A stretch of DNA of 64,000 bases from Albula goreensis (GCA_022829145.1 CM040762.1:26659436-26723435); one strand, 5' to 3'. Shown: positions 39,401-44,501, counted from the stretch's first letter. The notes: generated by a model from the letters alone, not told the origin. Program-made: numbers and translations.

Positions 39401-41208
39401 ACAGGCCCGTACCTGCAGCTGTGTTTCTGCTCCTTACTGACCTAAAATATGTCTATGTTTAGAAAAGCAAAAAAAGAAATGCACATTTTCAAGTATAAAC
39501 ATTTTTTGTTTTTGTTCTACCTGTATCTAATACAGGTTAATACAAGTGTCCCTACCTGCAAACTCTCCAATAATGCCAAAGGATCAGCCTCAGAAACATC
39601 AGACACCTGCAAGACAAAGACCCAATGTAATATATCCAAAACCCAAACCCAGGTAAACCAGCCCAAACCCAGGTAATTTAGCCCGAACCCAGGTAAACAG
39701 TCCCTAACCCTGTTAAGATAGCCCAAACCCAGGTAAACAATCCCTAACCCAGGTAATACAGCCCAAACCCAGGTAAACCAGCCCAAACCCTGGTAATATA
39801 GCCCACACCCAGGTACAACAGCCCAAACACAGTTAAGCCAGAACATGAAACCAAACATAATGCTAACTTACCTCCTCCTCCTTGTCAGCCTCTTCTGCCA
39901 GCTTGCTGAAGAAGTCATCATCCAATATTGACCTATAAATATATTCAGTTTACACACATTCAAGCAGTGAAATCAGGTACATGGCCAAAACCTTAGCCTG
40001 GGGATATTTTTTTATTGCTAATGTAAACATTTCTAATTTTAAAATGTTGAGTCATTTGTTAAAACAATATTTTCTCAATAAAGTATGAGAGTTTGTTCAA
40101 GTTGTAAAGTCCTGGAATCTCTGTGGTTCTAATATAAATAAGAATTTGGCTATAGTCAAATGTACACTTAGGTGAACAAAAGTTTTGACAGTAATACCTT
40201 CTATGGTATTACCTGCATTGTGACATAGACTAATATCCATCCATCATCCCACATAGCCTGTGGGCACCACAACCCTGTACTAACTTTCTGCCAGTTACAG
40301 CTTCCATTGTTGCCATAATGCATGAGGGATTAGGACGGCTTGCTTTGTCACTTCTATAATGGACATTCTATCTCTTGCTTGGTTCAAATGCTGTTTAGGC
40401 TGTATTATATAATATGCTTCCCGATTAACATGTATTTATTTTTACTGTTGGGTCAACAAAAAAAATTAAGGCAACATTTTATATTATGCTTTTTGAATTA
40501 TTCCAACTGCAGGCAGAATTACATTGATCTAACACAATATTTTAAGTATGGAGAATTAGCTTTTCACCCACAATAAAAAGCATTTCTTAGTAACATGAAC
40601 TTTGCATTGTTCTTAATAAAGATCTCACCCCAACTCATGTTAAAAAAATTTTCTGAGTAATGCCTATCTTTCCCAATACAAAACCCCAGACTGATCCAAT
40701 ATTTTCATTAATCTACTCATCCATTTCAATTTGTGATTGAAAATGCTGATCACAACAAAACTGTAAAAACAGTACTACAGCAAAGAAGTGAAATATGACC
40801 AAAGACGCTGCAGAGAAAAGTTGTAGCAATGTGGACTGATGTTATGTTTAATCCTGAATTGACAGGATGAAAACAGGATCCTTAGTTAATACTCCTAAAT
40901 GTTAGTTTAATCAAATGTTTTAAATTTACATACTTTGCATATTATTGTTAATTGCAGTTTTCAGATTTGAATGAAAAAATAACCCCCTTTAAAATCAACT
41001 CATTCCTAATTAACCTCCCTCAGTCTGACCCACTGCACTCATCCCAACCCCCTCAGTCTGACCCATTCCACTCACCCCAGCCCCCTAGGTCTGACACATT
41101 CCACATATCTCGAGACAACAGACTTGTCTCACCTTTTCCCATAGTGGGGCAGCTGGCCACTCCTCCTTTCTGAGATGCGGGCAGGCAACATTGTCTTCAC
41201 AGGACAGT
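594..41208 (-). CDS. FBF1: FBF1 (Fas-binding factor 1), 17 exons, both ends incomplete
   Basis: Joined coding exons on the minus strand, in gene order: 41133-41208, 39872-39932, 39556-39606, 39216-39351, 34078-34207, 33866-33981, 33079-33160, 32322-33002, 24500-24571, 24212-24315, 22453-23388, 22286-22332, 16259-16353, 13251-13457, 9141-9248, 8930-9069, 594-712. Every intron is GT-AG and every phase joins, giving about 1054 codons without a stop. Known for the family: FBF1 is a keratin-binding centriolar distal-appendage/transition-fibre protein required for ciliary entry and epithelial junctions. Seen here: an acidic N-terminal part with short conserved patches, a low-complexity middle with two tandem repeats, then a coiled coil. 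The human protein is about 1130 residues; this one is longer because of the repeats, and its C-terminal coiled coil continues past the left edge. The start codon was not found. Identification is by recalled family motifs, not by alignment. Confidence 0.88.
790..1245. repeat. Minisatellite, ~30-bp unit, about 15 copies
   Basis: Imperfect tandem copies of a unit like CCCATCCCACACAGAGCAGC followed by ACTTTACCC, in the FBF1 intron immediately upstream (gene sense) of exon 594-712. Copies differ in the length of a C run (3-7) and in AA/CC variants. Confidence 0.95.
1290..2000 (-). pseudogene. L1-type LINE ORF2 fragment, frameshifted
   Basis: Minus-strand frames carry LSNFYSELYKSEAQDD, LPSLSTAQAEQLDAPITLEE, and in a second frame LYYEQPDRPNRLLALQLKQ. 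These are the linker between endonuclease and reverse transcriptase of fish L1 ORF2 ('FY..LYKSE', 'LDAPLTLEE'). Stops and frameshifts interrupt it; no RT catalytic block remains. Confidence 0.75.
2477..3692. mobile_element. Tigger-like (TcMar) DNA element, copy 1
   Basis: The left end CAGGTTGAGTATCCCTAATC and the right region (reverse complement CTTATCTGAAATGCCTGGGA) match the terminal inverted repeats of Tigger/MER2-type TcMar elements. The interior has no transposase frame. The right 370 bases (3313-3690) recur in copy 2 at 38.5 kb. The last bases of the right end are mutated or lost. Confidence 0.7.
3700..4868. other. Intronic, nothing recognised
   Basis: AT-rich intron sequence with no supported gene, and no repeat boundary that I could define. 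Confidence 0.4.
4877..5438. mobile_element. hAT-type MITE with 8-bp target duplication
   Basis: The left end CAGCCTTCCTCAAACTTC and the right end, read in reverse (CACCGTTTCTCAAACTAT), form hAT-style terminal inverted repeats. They are flanked by ATGTAGAC (4869-4876) and ATGAAGAC (5439-5446), a target duplication with one mismatch. There is no transposase frame, so it is non-autonomous, about 560 bp. Confidence 0.75.
5940..6420 (-). pseudogene. Possible L1 ORF1 coiled-coil fragment
   Basis: The minus frame reads LKAIQSDMDTFQKKLSKVEM then EVSTTHNLLTSLNKL, a heptad-patterned coiled coil of the kind in fish L1 ORF1. It is truncated before any RRM. A cellular exon is not excluded, but no good splice sites flank it. 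Confidence 0.3.
6790..8725 (+). pseudogene. Non-LTR retrotransposon (Rex1/L2-like) remnant, split by an insertion
   Basis: Plus-strand pieces in order: SGDLQAAWQGIKYMSSLNQK (linker before RT), then LFKGLNVRKSPGPDSICG (RT motif 'RKAPGPD'), then after a break MVDSYKYFGTVFDSQLKWD and LLRKLNSFSISTVIRSHFY (C-terminal block of fish Rex1/L2-type ORF2). Frameshifts and stops are frequent. The copy abuts the minisatellite at FBF1 exon 8930-9069. Confidence 0.8.
7765..8400. mobile_element. Insertion inside the LINE, probable MITE
   Basis: LINE coding sequence stops near 7750 and resumes near 8405. The 640 bases between carry short inverted subterminal pieces (TTTCACACATG near 7840, CATGTGTGAAA near 8394) and a small GGTCCGGACATTGTCCGGA palindrome at 7812-7830. 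Exact ends and target duplication were not defined. Confidence 0.45.
8733..8967 (-). repeat. 39-bp minisatellite spanning exon end and splice donor
   Basis: Six copies at exactly 39-bp spacing (marker 'GCTCATTT' or variants at 8743, 8782, 8821, 8860, 8899, 8938 on the plus strand). In gene sense each unit reads AGAAATGAGCAGCTNAGAG then a donor-like position. The copy nearest the exon contains the real donor. The next two keep GT (GTTCTA, GTGCCG) in frame; the fourth keeps GT but after a frame change; the last two have lost GT. Confidence 0.93.
8930..9069 (-). CDS. FBF1: FBF1 exon, coiled coil, repeat at its donor
   Basis: It encodes SVSVVMEQMDHISRRLGDL then SSRMESSQEQ and EARQRNEQLR (visible residues 968-1015), matching 'NSIIHQMEKFSSSLHELSSRVEAS...RQRDEQLR'. 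The acceptor is CCACAG and the donor is CTTAGAG|GTACTA. The last 20 or so coding bases and the donor belong to a 39-bp tandem repeat that continues into the intron. Two further copies offer in-frame donors that would each add 13 residues. Confidence 0.93.
9141..9248 (-). CDS. FBF1: FBF1 exon, coiled coil (LEMKRDHDEQVQRL)
   Basis: It encodes KSVLEMKRDHDEQVQRLKRL and KDEEIDAVTSATAQTR (visible residues 932-968), matching 'SILDMRRDHEEQLQRLKLLKDREVDAATSATSHTR' of FBF1 almost residue for residue. The acceptor is CCCACAG, the donor is CCAG|GTACTA, and the phases are 2 to 2. Confidence 0.95.
9300..9556. repeat. 33-bp minisatellite, about 8 copies
   Basis: Tandem units like AGTGAGTCTGTGAGTGAGTC plus ACTGTGCTCTTTA, just upstream (gene sense) of FBF1 exon 9141-9248. 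Related single units reappear near 12850 and 13110. Confidence 0.92.
9855..11415 (+). mobile_element. LTR-like repeat, copy 1
   Basis: Starts near GACTACAGAACTACATTTCC and ends near TACACTTTTGGTGCCCT. Long parts recur in reverse orientation at 50.87-52.87 kb (for example the stretch around TTTGCATGTGATCTATTT and the GAGACTGAT repeats). There is no coding frame; the pattern suggests a retroelement terminal repeat plus leader, but its class is not established. Confidence 0.6.
11416..12018. other. Intronic, nothing recognised
   Basis: AT-rich intron sequence; no supported feature. Confidence 0.4.
12019..12247 (+). mobile_element. tRNA-derived SINE with LINE-type tail
   Basis: Head GGGGCAGCCTATA and a B-box-like GGTTGGTGGTTAAGCCCC, then the conserved body TTGAGCAAGGCCCTTAACCC and the 3' tail GGATAAAAGCGTCAGCTACA. 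This is the common fish SINE whose tail matches L2-type LINEs. It carries an extra ATGAATGAATGTACAGTC in the head. Confidence 0.85.
12250..13175. other. Intronic, nothing recognised
   Basis: AT-rich; two stray units of the GTGAGTGAGTC repeat occur near 12850. Confidence 0.4.
13251..13457 (-). CDS. FBF1: FBF1 exon, coiled coil (RRLSNIQQERD)
   Basis: A 207-nt exon encoding a continuous coiled coil (visible residues 863-932): ASVKQLEEALAELETRRQRE ... AELHAQYQRRLSNIQQERDA ... RLQELQR. It matches 'RAELTAQHQRRLAAIAQEKDQEMERLRELQR' of FBF1. The acceptor is TCTCAG and the donor is CAGAG|GTACTG. A degenerate extra copy of the exon end lies about 70 bases into the next intron (near 13176-13195). Confidence 0.93.
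13580..15065 (+). pseudogene. L2-type LINE remnant
   Basis: Plus-strand pieces in several frames: YFKDKIADICKVFTSAPK, LLDPYRSAFRLGHPTETALL (RT region 'LDPYQSGFRPGHSTETALL'), AATLSAVLTSTLLTT, YPASRPCYTPTLTIA, and WLNDLPTEVRTAESLTTFNC (C-terminal 'WN.LP..VR.A.S...FK'). The 3' tail GACAGTCTGCTAATTATCTG resembles the SINE tail at 12.2 kb. It is broken by many stops. Confidence 0.8.
15066..16258. other. Intronic, nothing recognised
   Basis: AT-rich intron sequence without supported coding or repeat content. Confidence 0.4.
16259..16353 (-). CDS. FBF1: FBF1 exon, start of coiled coil
   Basis: It encodes TCGLRQEQDQALLQAVKLQ and HTQDLELMESTHR (visible residues 832-863), matching 'LLLGSLQQQHQADLELIESAHRS' of FBF1. 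The acceptor is TCCACAG and the donor is CACAG|GTGCGG. It enters in phase 0 and leaves in phase 2. The mammalian protein has about 40 coiled-coil residues immediately before this block that I could not find in the preceding 6-kb intron. Confidence 0.85.
16354..22285. other. Long FBF1 intron, no coding exon found
   Basis: Holds an (AAT)n run near 21400-21430, short direct repeats with CCATGG/GGTACC palindromes at 18610-18805, and otherwise AT-rich sequence. I searched the minus strand for the coiled-coil block expected between the 22.3-kb and 16.3-kb exons and saw none. Confidence 0.4.
22286..22332 (-). CDS. FBF1: FBF1 small exon (47 nt), provisional
   Basis: It encodes APQTYTENSSTAIRPQ (visible residues 816-831). 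The acceptor is TTTGCAG and the donor is CAG|GTGAGT, both strong. Phase 1 in and 0 out fits both neighbours. No family motif is recognisable, so a skipped or false exon is possible. Confidence 0.62.
22453..23388 (-). CDS. FBF1: FBF1 exon, low-complexity with 13-aa and 7-aa repeats
   Basis: A 936-nt exon (visible residues 504-816) encoding a Pro/Ser/Thr/Gln-rich segment. After a start VTSLPSSPVVLDPCSPSF it carries heptad-length units (LLTTPSQ, LLTTTSE, LLATPLQ), then about six and a half copies of a 13-residue unit ANQTQSALTEITQ, then PLSEPPPPLGPYPSLSF and NFQRPPGLAGQRPLGLA. The acceptor is TCTGTAAG, the donor is TGGG|GTAGGC, and the phases are 1 to 1. The frame stays open through all repeats and a stop follows the donor. 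The mammalian protein has a shorter, dissimilar segment here, so the assignment rests on position, phase and openness. Confidence 0.8.
22655..22910 (-). repeat. Coding 39-bp minisatellite in FBF1
   Basis: About six and a half copies encoding ANQ(T/P)Q(S/T)ALTEITQ in the frame of exon 22453-23388. Copies are nearly identical at the DNA level, which indicates recent expansion or homogenisation. The repeat also keeps the opposite strand open, which is not evidence of a second gene. Confidence 0.95.
22995..23160 (-). repeat. Coding 21-bp degenerate repeat in FBF1
   Basis: Seven-residue units LLTTPSQ, LLTTTSE, LLATPLQ, LLPTPPEQ and more diverged neighbours, within the same exon as the 39-bp array. 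Confidence 0.75.
23523..24160 (-). mobile_element. Internally deleted Tc1-like element
   Basis: Ends CAGTGCCATGACAAAG and CTTTTTCATGACACTG are inverted repeats, followed on the right by TA. The minus strand keeps the N-terminal DNA-binding part of a Tc1 transposase (VIYRSGKGYKAISKAFGVQQ then TTVCAI). The DDE catalytic domain is missing, so the element is about 640 bp and non-autonomous. Confidence 0.78.
24212..24315 (-). CDS. FBF1: FBF1 exon, proline/serine-rich linker
   Basis: It encodes ISPPPWEAPDMTAPPSN and HSLPEKEDHSKPAGPSS (visible residues 469-504). I chose the acceptor after a pyrimidine-rich TCTCTGCTCTGCCAG; an alternative AG about 48 bases upstream would lengthen the exon. The donor is TTCAG|GTACCT. 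Support is phase agreement and an open frame only. Confidence 0.68.
24500..24571 (-). CDS. FBF1: FBF1 exon, basic/proline-rich linker
   Basis: A 72-nt exon encoding KTTSPAPGRKLEEPPAP and MKRSQH (visible residues 445-469). It is placed by splice sites (acceptor GTTCACAG, donor ATAG|GTAAGG) and by exact phase agreement with both neighbours, not by similarity. It follows a 7.7-kb intron. Confidence 0.72.
24572..25296. other. Intronic, nothing recognised
   Basis: No supported gene or repeat in this stretch. Confidence 0.4.
25297..26066. mobile_element. Foldback/MITE-like element with ~38-bp inverted ends
   Basis: The left end CCAATGGTTCCGAATGGAAG plus CTAGCCTCTAGCTAGC is matched by the reverse complement of the right end (CCAATGGCTCCGAATAGGAG...). 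The interior, about 700 bp, is AT-rich without coding. The class is uncertain; target duplication was not resolved. Confidence 0.6.
26430..27770 (+). pseudogene. hAT transposase pseudogene (ZBED5/FAM200-like clade)
   Basis: Plus-strand blocks in order: YSIACDRSSDVCDIEQIVPL, TSHMVSVATDGTPSMRGVQM ('GV.TDGAP.M.G'), MTGHLNTLNKSFQGKGRTAL ('HLN.LN..LQGKG'), FGERFGEFRKEKNILNFPM, and finally KCKHRSRFTDDSPQSCMK ('K.KYR..LTD..L...'). At least three frame changes and stops separate them. The terminal BED finger is absent. It lies inside an FBF1 intron in the opposite orientation. Confidence 0.82.
27775..28600. other. Intronic, nothing recognised
   Basis: AT-rich; possibly the 3' part of the hAT element, but no terminal repeat was seen. 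Confidence 0.35.
28604..29485 (+). mobile_element. LTR-like unit (solo terminal repeat?)
   Basis: A TATA box (TATTATAAAAAGACTGGG near 29283), about 125 bases later AATAAA (29411), and a terminus CTCTCACA at 29485 follow the U3-R-U5 layout of a retroelement terminal repeat. The left end is approximate, no flanking duplication was recognised, and no gag/pol frame is attached. Confidence 0.45.
29490..30255. other. Intronic, nothing recognised
   Basis: No supported gene or repeat; AT-rich. Confidence 0.35.
30260..30400 (-). pseudogene. LINE reverse-transcriptase scrap
   Basis: The minus frame reads FKKALDKIPHGRLVDKVKS then VGITV, the 'FQKAFDKVPH.RLL.KL' block common to CR1/L2-type and related reverse transcriptases. 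Only this motif is recognisable. Confidence 0.5.
30410..32030. other. Intronic, nothing recognised
   Basis: AT-rich, possibly older repeat material; no supported coding feature. Confidence 0.35.
32040..32245. repeat. Minisatellite, ~20-24-bp unit
   Basis: Irregular tandem copies of CTGCTCCTCACTGTGCTGCT-like sequence ending about 75 bases from the donor of FBF1 exon 32322-33002, on its intron side. Confidence 0.88.
32322..33002 (-). CDS. FBF1: FBF1 exon, ADWLGL motif and 12-aa repeat
   Basis: A large 681-nt exon (visible residues 218-445). It opens with FSTEDVNSLLPERKR, then PAADWLGLKQEELEL (compare 'GADWLGLKDEDLDL') and MEEDDDWLAGALTRKKAQ (compare 'KEDWLSHALSRKKSQ'). The rest is about eight copies of a 12-residue unit of the type ARPGEKGTRPPT, ending EVELNSFQ. 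The acceptor is CTTTCAG, the donor is CAGAG|GTACAT, and the phases are 2 to 2. The repeat is highly charged, probably disordered, and likely variable in length between individuals or species. Confidence 0.92.
32368..32655 (-). repeat. Coding 36-bp minisatellite in FBF1
   Basis: About eight copies of a 12-residue unit (ARPGEKGTRPPT, ARPEEKGAQPLA, TRSGEKGTRHSA and others) in frame within exon 32322-33002. GEKG/EEKG is the invariant core. Confidence 0.95.
33079..33160 (-). CDS. FBF1: FBF1 exon, DDFIFGSYQPT signature
   Basis: It encodes DDFIFGSYQPTLATSLEGR followed by QSRRPSVR (visible residues 191-218). This is the most diagnostic FBF1 block in the window (mammals: 'EDFTFGAYQPTV...EGRQSRRQSV'). 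The acceptor is GCTGCAG and the donor is CCG|GTAAGC. Confidence 0.95.
33866..33981 (-). CDS. FBF1: FBF1 exon, RLDDVVSRG motif
   Basis: It encodes SEPALPLQSRLDDVVSRGSS and a charged tail ending VEQKLITK (visible residues 152-191), equivalent to the 'STLDELLGRG' stretch of FBF1. The acceptor is CATGTAG, the donor is AAAG|GTACAG, and the phases are 2 in and 1 out. Confidence 0.88.
34078..34207 (-). CDS. FBF1: FBF1 exon, DALGFGESPK motif
   Basis: It encodes VSPERVLKRDELIFNDEEDD then LMDALGFGESPKRK (visible residues 109-152), corresponding to 'KKEELLFDDGDDIMATLGFGDSPK' of FBF1. The acceptor is TGTCAG and the donor is ACAG|GTAAGG. It enters in phase 1 and leaves in phase 2. Confidence 0.94.
34208..35600. 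other. Intronic, nothing recognised
   Basis: AT-rich intron sequence with no supported feature. Confidence 0.35.
35610..37130 (-). pseudogene. Decayed copy of an uncharacterised repeated fish protein family
   Basis: Minus-strand blocks in this order across frames: GSGWAEALVQVEITTAGTAN, SFLHAAHVACTRRAHQVTAA, FSMYLDALTELVPWFFALDH then TNYARWIPVHLRELP, PIDQAHEQNNA, SDVELFSQVYISCQTRDGNL, and QVFIPYISSQLRSVSRVDLV. I recall these as a multi-copy family of unannotated proteins in fish and cnidarian genomes (hallmarks 'TNYARWIPVH' and 'IDQAHEQNN'). Function is unknown; its copy number suggests a mobile-element origin. Several stops and frame changes make this copy non-functional. Confidence 0.7.
37140..37630 (-). 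pseudogene. hAT-like/BED transposon protein fragment
   Basis: Minus frames read ATAKVTASAALSFSAAFVGF, then SQTAALKAEVLWTLHTV, then FQSMFPNSDIVKSFTCRGDK. The 'ALKAE..WTL' and 'MFPDS.IAK.FTCG..K..Y' blocks are typical of a fish hAT-like transposon-derived family. It lies directly upstream of the family copy at 35.6-37.1 kb and may be part of the same composite insertion. Confidence 0.55.
37640..38510. other. Intronic, nothing recognised
   Basis: Contains an (AAT)n-like run near 37906; no supported gene. Confidence 0.35.
38520..38763. mobile_element. Tigger-like (TcMar) element, copy 2, truncated
   Basis: It repeats the right part of copy 1 (CCTTCCCAGATACGTTAGCT at the left) and keeps an intact terminus, GGATAAGGGATACTCAACCTG, followed by TA. 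About 240 bp remain. Confidence 0.75.
38770..39215. other. Intronic, nothing recognised
   Basis: AT-rich; no supported feature. Confidence 0.35.
39216..39351 (-). CDS. FBF1: FBF1 exon, MDADLFGSKK motif
   Basis: It encodes DADNMDADLFGSKK followed by a Pro/Gly-rich part and KLQQEQKRQEM (visible residues 64-109). The N-terminal half aligns with 'LDGMDADILGLKKS' of FBF1. The acceptor is TGAGCAG, the donor is ATGG|GTATAT (weaker than the others), and it leaves in phase 1. Confidence 0.9.
39556..39606 (-). CDS. FBF1: FBF1 exon, SEADP motif
   Basis: A 51-nt exon, phase 0 to 0, encoding VSDVSEADPLALLESLQ (visible residues 47-63). This is one of the best-conserved FBF1 patches (SEADPQALLQ in mammals). 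The acceptor is CTTGCAG and the donor is CAG|GTAGGG. The intron upstream of it (39607-39871) is almost entirely a 20-bp minisatellite. Confidence 0.92.
39637..39846. repeat. 20-bp minisatellite, about 10 copies
   Basis: The unit AACCCAGGTAAACCAGCCCA and close variants fills most of the short intron between two FBF1 exons. Most units contain CAG|GTAA on the plus strand, which is antisense to the gene. Confidence 0.95.
39872..39932 (-). CDS. FBF1: FBF1 exon, conserved DDDFFSKLAEEA motif
   Basis: It encodes SILDDDFFSKLAEEADKEEE (visible residues 26-46), matching the 'LLGDDVFSTMAGLEE' area near the N-terminus of vertebrate FBF1. The acceptor is TTTATAG, the donor is GAG|GTAAGT, and it leaves in phase 0. 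Confidence 0.9.
39933..41025. other. Intronic, nothing recognised
   Basis: AT-rich. A 31-bp segment at 40808-40838 recurs at 41372-41402. Confidence 0.4.
41026..41104. repeat. Short minisatellite, three ~33-bp copies
   Basis: Units of the form CCCTCAGTCTGACCCATTCC followed by ACTCACCCCAGCC lie within 30 bases of the donor of FBF1 exon 41133-41208. Confidence 0.85.
41133..41208 (-). CDS. FBF1: FBF1 exon, most N-terminal one resolved
   Basis: It encodes a basic stretch (DCPVKTMLPARISERRSG, then QLPHYGKR), visible residues 1-26. The acceptor is TGCCAG and the donor is AAAAG|GTGAGA. It is entered in phase 1 and leaves in phase 2, so that AG plus the G of the next exon makes Arg before SILDDDFF. 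An in-frame ATG lies in the exon, but the open frame also runs through the acceptor, so a true start further upstream is likely. A three-copy minisatellite lies just past its donor. Confidence 0.75.
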
Positions 41209-42815
41209 CTGGCAGTTTCACAACAAAAATTGTCATACATCATGACATGGATACAGACTGCAATTCAACTTTATGCCATACATCATGATACAGAAACATT
41301 GTTTAAGCCATCTTTCTGTTATGCTCAGTTCAAATCAAAGATTCATGATGCAACAAAACAATTTCAGAACACTGCAGAGAAAAGTTGTAGCAATGTGGAC
41401 TGTCGGTTCCAGAACATCTGAAGGCAGCAGATAGCATCTCAAAAGATTTAACTTGTCAAATGTAAACCTGAGTTTTAAGACAGAACCAGAGCAGTTGATA
41501 GCAACAGTTTTGGATGGAACTATGAAAGTTGGCCAATTTCTGGACCAAATAGAAAGAGGAGTTGCTGTTTCTGAGCCAGCTAACTGATAAACAGTCAACC
41601 ACGGAAGAACTGCCCAATTCATCCAGTCTCATCGCAAATCTGTGATCTGAACTGTGTTAGTTTAGTCAGCCATCTGACATGATAGAGACAAGTATGTTTT
41701 CAGAGGTCAATATGAGCAATTACAGCATTATGGATGTGACATATGTACTCACATCATCATGTAAAATGTACCAGATTATGAAGTGGTTAAATATGAATTA
41801 AAACATTTATGTATTTTTTGATGGAACCTTGTAAGAGGAATACAGACACTCCCATAACATTTTGAAATATGTTTGCATCTTACGAAGACATGGCAAATTA
41901 ACTTCTGTTATGGATGTGATGAAAATAGACAGGCTTTTTTGTGGAGTTTATTCTCTAATGGAAGAATACTGATATGCCCAGCGTGAGGGGGCTTCACTGT
42001 AAAAACTATCACTTTGAAAATATTCACATTTTCATGAAAAGAGAAATGAAGAAATCCAGCATTACGGATGTGATGATATCTGAAATAGACTTCCACAGAC
42101 TGAAGATATCCTATCAAAAACAACACTGAGACATATAATTGGAATATGAAATGTTTACAAAACAACAGCCAAAGTTTCAGAGGGCTCTGTAACATAACAT
42201 TTTCCTCATTCTAGATCATTCCTCAAAATGCAGTTAGAGGGGATGCACTCCTTTATTTTTTGGCTACCAAGGGGATGCCACATCCCCCCCAAACAGCTAC
42301 GTGCCCATTCAGAAAAAAAATTCTCAGAAAAAAAATTATGTACAATAAATTTGAGCATAGTTGGGAACAATTCACACCTCAAATGTCTCCTGCCATAATT
42401 CACACATCAAATGTAAAAGCTAGGTTTTGCATAACATGGCCAATAATGGTTAATGTTACCTACCTACTCCTGCAGGCTATAATCATACACACATTTTTAA
42501 TGCACTGTATAATTCATTAGATGCTGCGCATCATCATATATTTTAAAATACAGACAACAAAAATATTTCAGACATGAATATTATGCACTTACTGTTTCAA
42601 ACAACAAAATCAAAATCTATAAACAAAGTATAATTGTGAAACAGCTGGCTGTATTAACAACTGATTTTGTATCATGTCATATTATTATTTTTATTCTTAA
42701 TCTTTATATTTATTCTGCAAGGACAGGCTCTGTGAAGTGGTACTTCCCCCTGTAAGGTCCATGTCCATGTAAGGATTCAGAGACTGAACCACCTGCTCAG
42801 CTTACAACCAAGCTT
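41209..42815. other. FBF1 5' intron, nothing recognised
   Basis: An upstream coding exon ending in phase 1 is required somewhere between here and 48.6 kb but was not identified. Confidence 0.35.
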
Positions 42816-42824
42816 TGTCTTCCT

Positions 42825-44260
42825 TCACACGCACAATGTACACAAATCCACAATGGTCATTACTTTTGAAGGATTGAATTTCATGGGCCTGAGAACCTTT
42901 GTTAGCCTCAAGTCCAACAAATAGCCTGTCAGATTTGGTAGCCTTGAATTGGACAAGAAGACAAGTCTACAGAATTGGGATTCATTGGACAGCTGGTGTG
43001 CAGATGCTGTAATGGACTCTTCTTGAGAACTCAGATACATGTGAACATCTGATTGCGTTGCTGATGAGTAGGTTTTGTACCTCACCTTACCCCTCAAGAA
43101 AGGCTGAACATGGTGTATAGCCTGGGTGCCAGGAGCTGGTGTGACATTCTCCCACTGGTCATCTAGGTTATCCCATTTTGCAAACTCTGCAATGTCCTCT
43201 GAGGTAATAAACTTTACATGAAGGTTTGTGCTACTCTGTTTTTCAGTGTTAGCAAATGATTCTGCATTGTTAAACAGCGTCATCAGCTGCCTCTGCACAG
43301 CTGTGGCAACAGCACGTTTGACTGATCCTCCCACACCATCCACAGCTACCTTGCTATGGCTCATAGCAAAGAAGTGTCATTCAATAAAGTTCGGGAAACA
43401 ACTCCATTACAGTGGTCAACAGGAGGAACCAGCTGCACTTGGACAGGAAGCAGCCCAATCACTGAAGATGTGAAGAATTCTTTTCTTTGACATCCTGGAC
43501 AATCTCAGTCAAGAAAGCTGCCCTCTTGTCAAGCTGTCACTCACAAAGACATGACAGTGGGTCTCCATCAATCTACACCACAGAAAGGAACAGTATGACT
43601 TGTCTTGTCTGCCAGTGTGCAAATTGATTCTAATCGTAATATACTGCGGTGCACACAATCCAGAAGGAGTTTTGTGTTCTCATGGTATTTGCAAAGGCAT
43701 ACATTTCTTCTTAGTGTGTCCCAACACCGGAAGACATAAGAGGGTCAAAGCTCTCCAAATTTAGTTTGGCCAATAACAGTGTCTGGATTGTTCTCCTTAA
43801 AACAGCGGCAAGCCTCTTAAACTGACATCGTAAGATGACATTTCTGCAGATTTTTCTTTACTCCTCCCTCTCTAATGGTCACAACATCCCTTAATCCTGA
43901 TGCTTGCCTGGAAATGCTGTCAAGTTGACAGAACTCCTTGACCTTTGATGAAACTGGGGAAGCCTGTGTTGGTTTTTTCTATTTTTCTTTCAGAATATTC
44001 ATGTAGATGGCAAGTTTGTGAACCACAGCCCTTTTTTTTGGCAAGGCTACTCGCCAGAGCTCTGAGCGCATGTTTTACGGCCTTGCTAAGTGACTGCCTG
44101 GAATTAATTGGCAAATTTTTGGGAGACCAAGGGACAAGGGACAACTTTTTCTCTATCTTTCTTTAACCAGTGCCCTGACTCTCTCTGCCTCCTGGTATGA
44201 TTGAGTTAGCTTAGGATGCACCATTTTTCTTCCTCTCCCTAAATGCCTTTTGGCACTCAG
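42825..44260 (-). pseudogene. DNA-transposon-like frame with 'AVDGVGG.VKR' motif
   Basis: A 179-codon minus frame (42825-43364) begins near VAVDGVGGSVKRAVATAVQR and continues AEFAKWDNLDDQWENVTPA. Upstream frames (for example INSRQSLSKAVKHALRALAS at 43920-44144) extend it with stops. The 'HGK.AVDG.GG.VKR' motif occurs in a family of multi-copy fish proteins that I take to be transposase-derived. The class is not established. Confidence 0.5.
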
Positions 44261-44422
44261 CATCAGTTTTTTCTATTGTATTGCTGTGTAAAACATAGAA
44301 CATAAAACATTTCATTACTGTATTATTGACTGCTCTCATTTTTTAAATGTTTATCATTTAAACATTTATTTTATATCCCTTAATTTCAGAACATATCTTC
44401 AGCTCTTGTTTGAGCTATAGGG

Positions 44423-44425
<3 letters not shown>

Positions 44426-44467
<42 letters not shown>
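44426..44467. repeat. (TA)n microsatellite
   Basis: About 20 TA dinucleotides to the left of the first Tc1 element. Confidence 0.98.
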
Positions 44468-44471
<4 letters not shown>

Positions 44472-44501
44472 CACCTACACACACACACATACATACACTC
44501 T

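Noticed and set aside
41908..42520. Overlapping frames of 65-95 codons
   Set aside because: No motif or exon borders; none supplies the phase-1 FBF1 exon that is missing.
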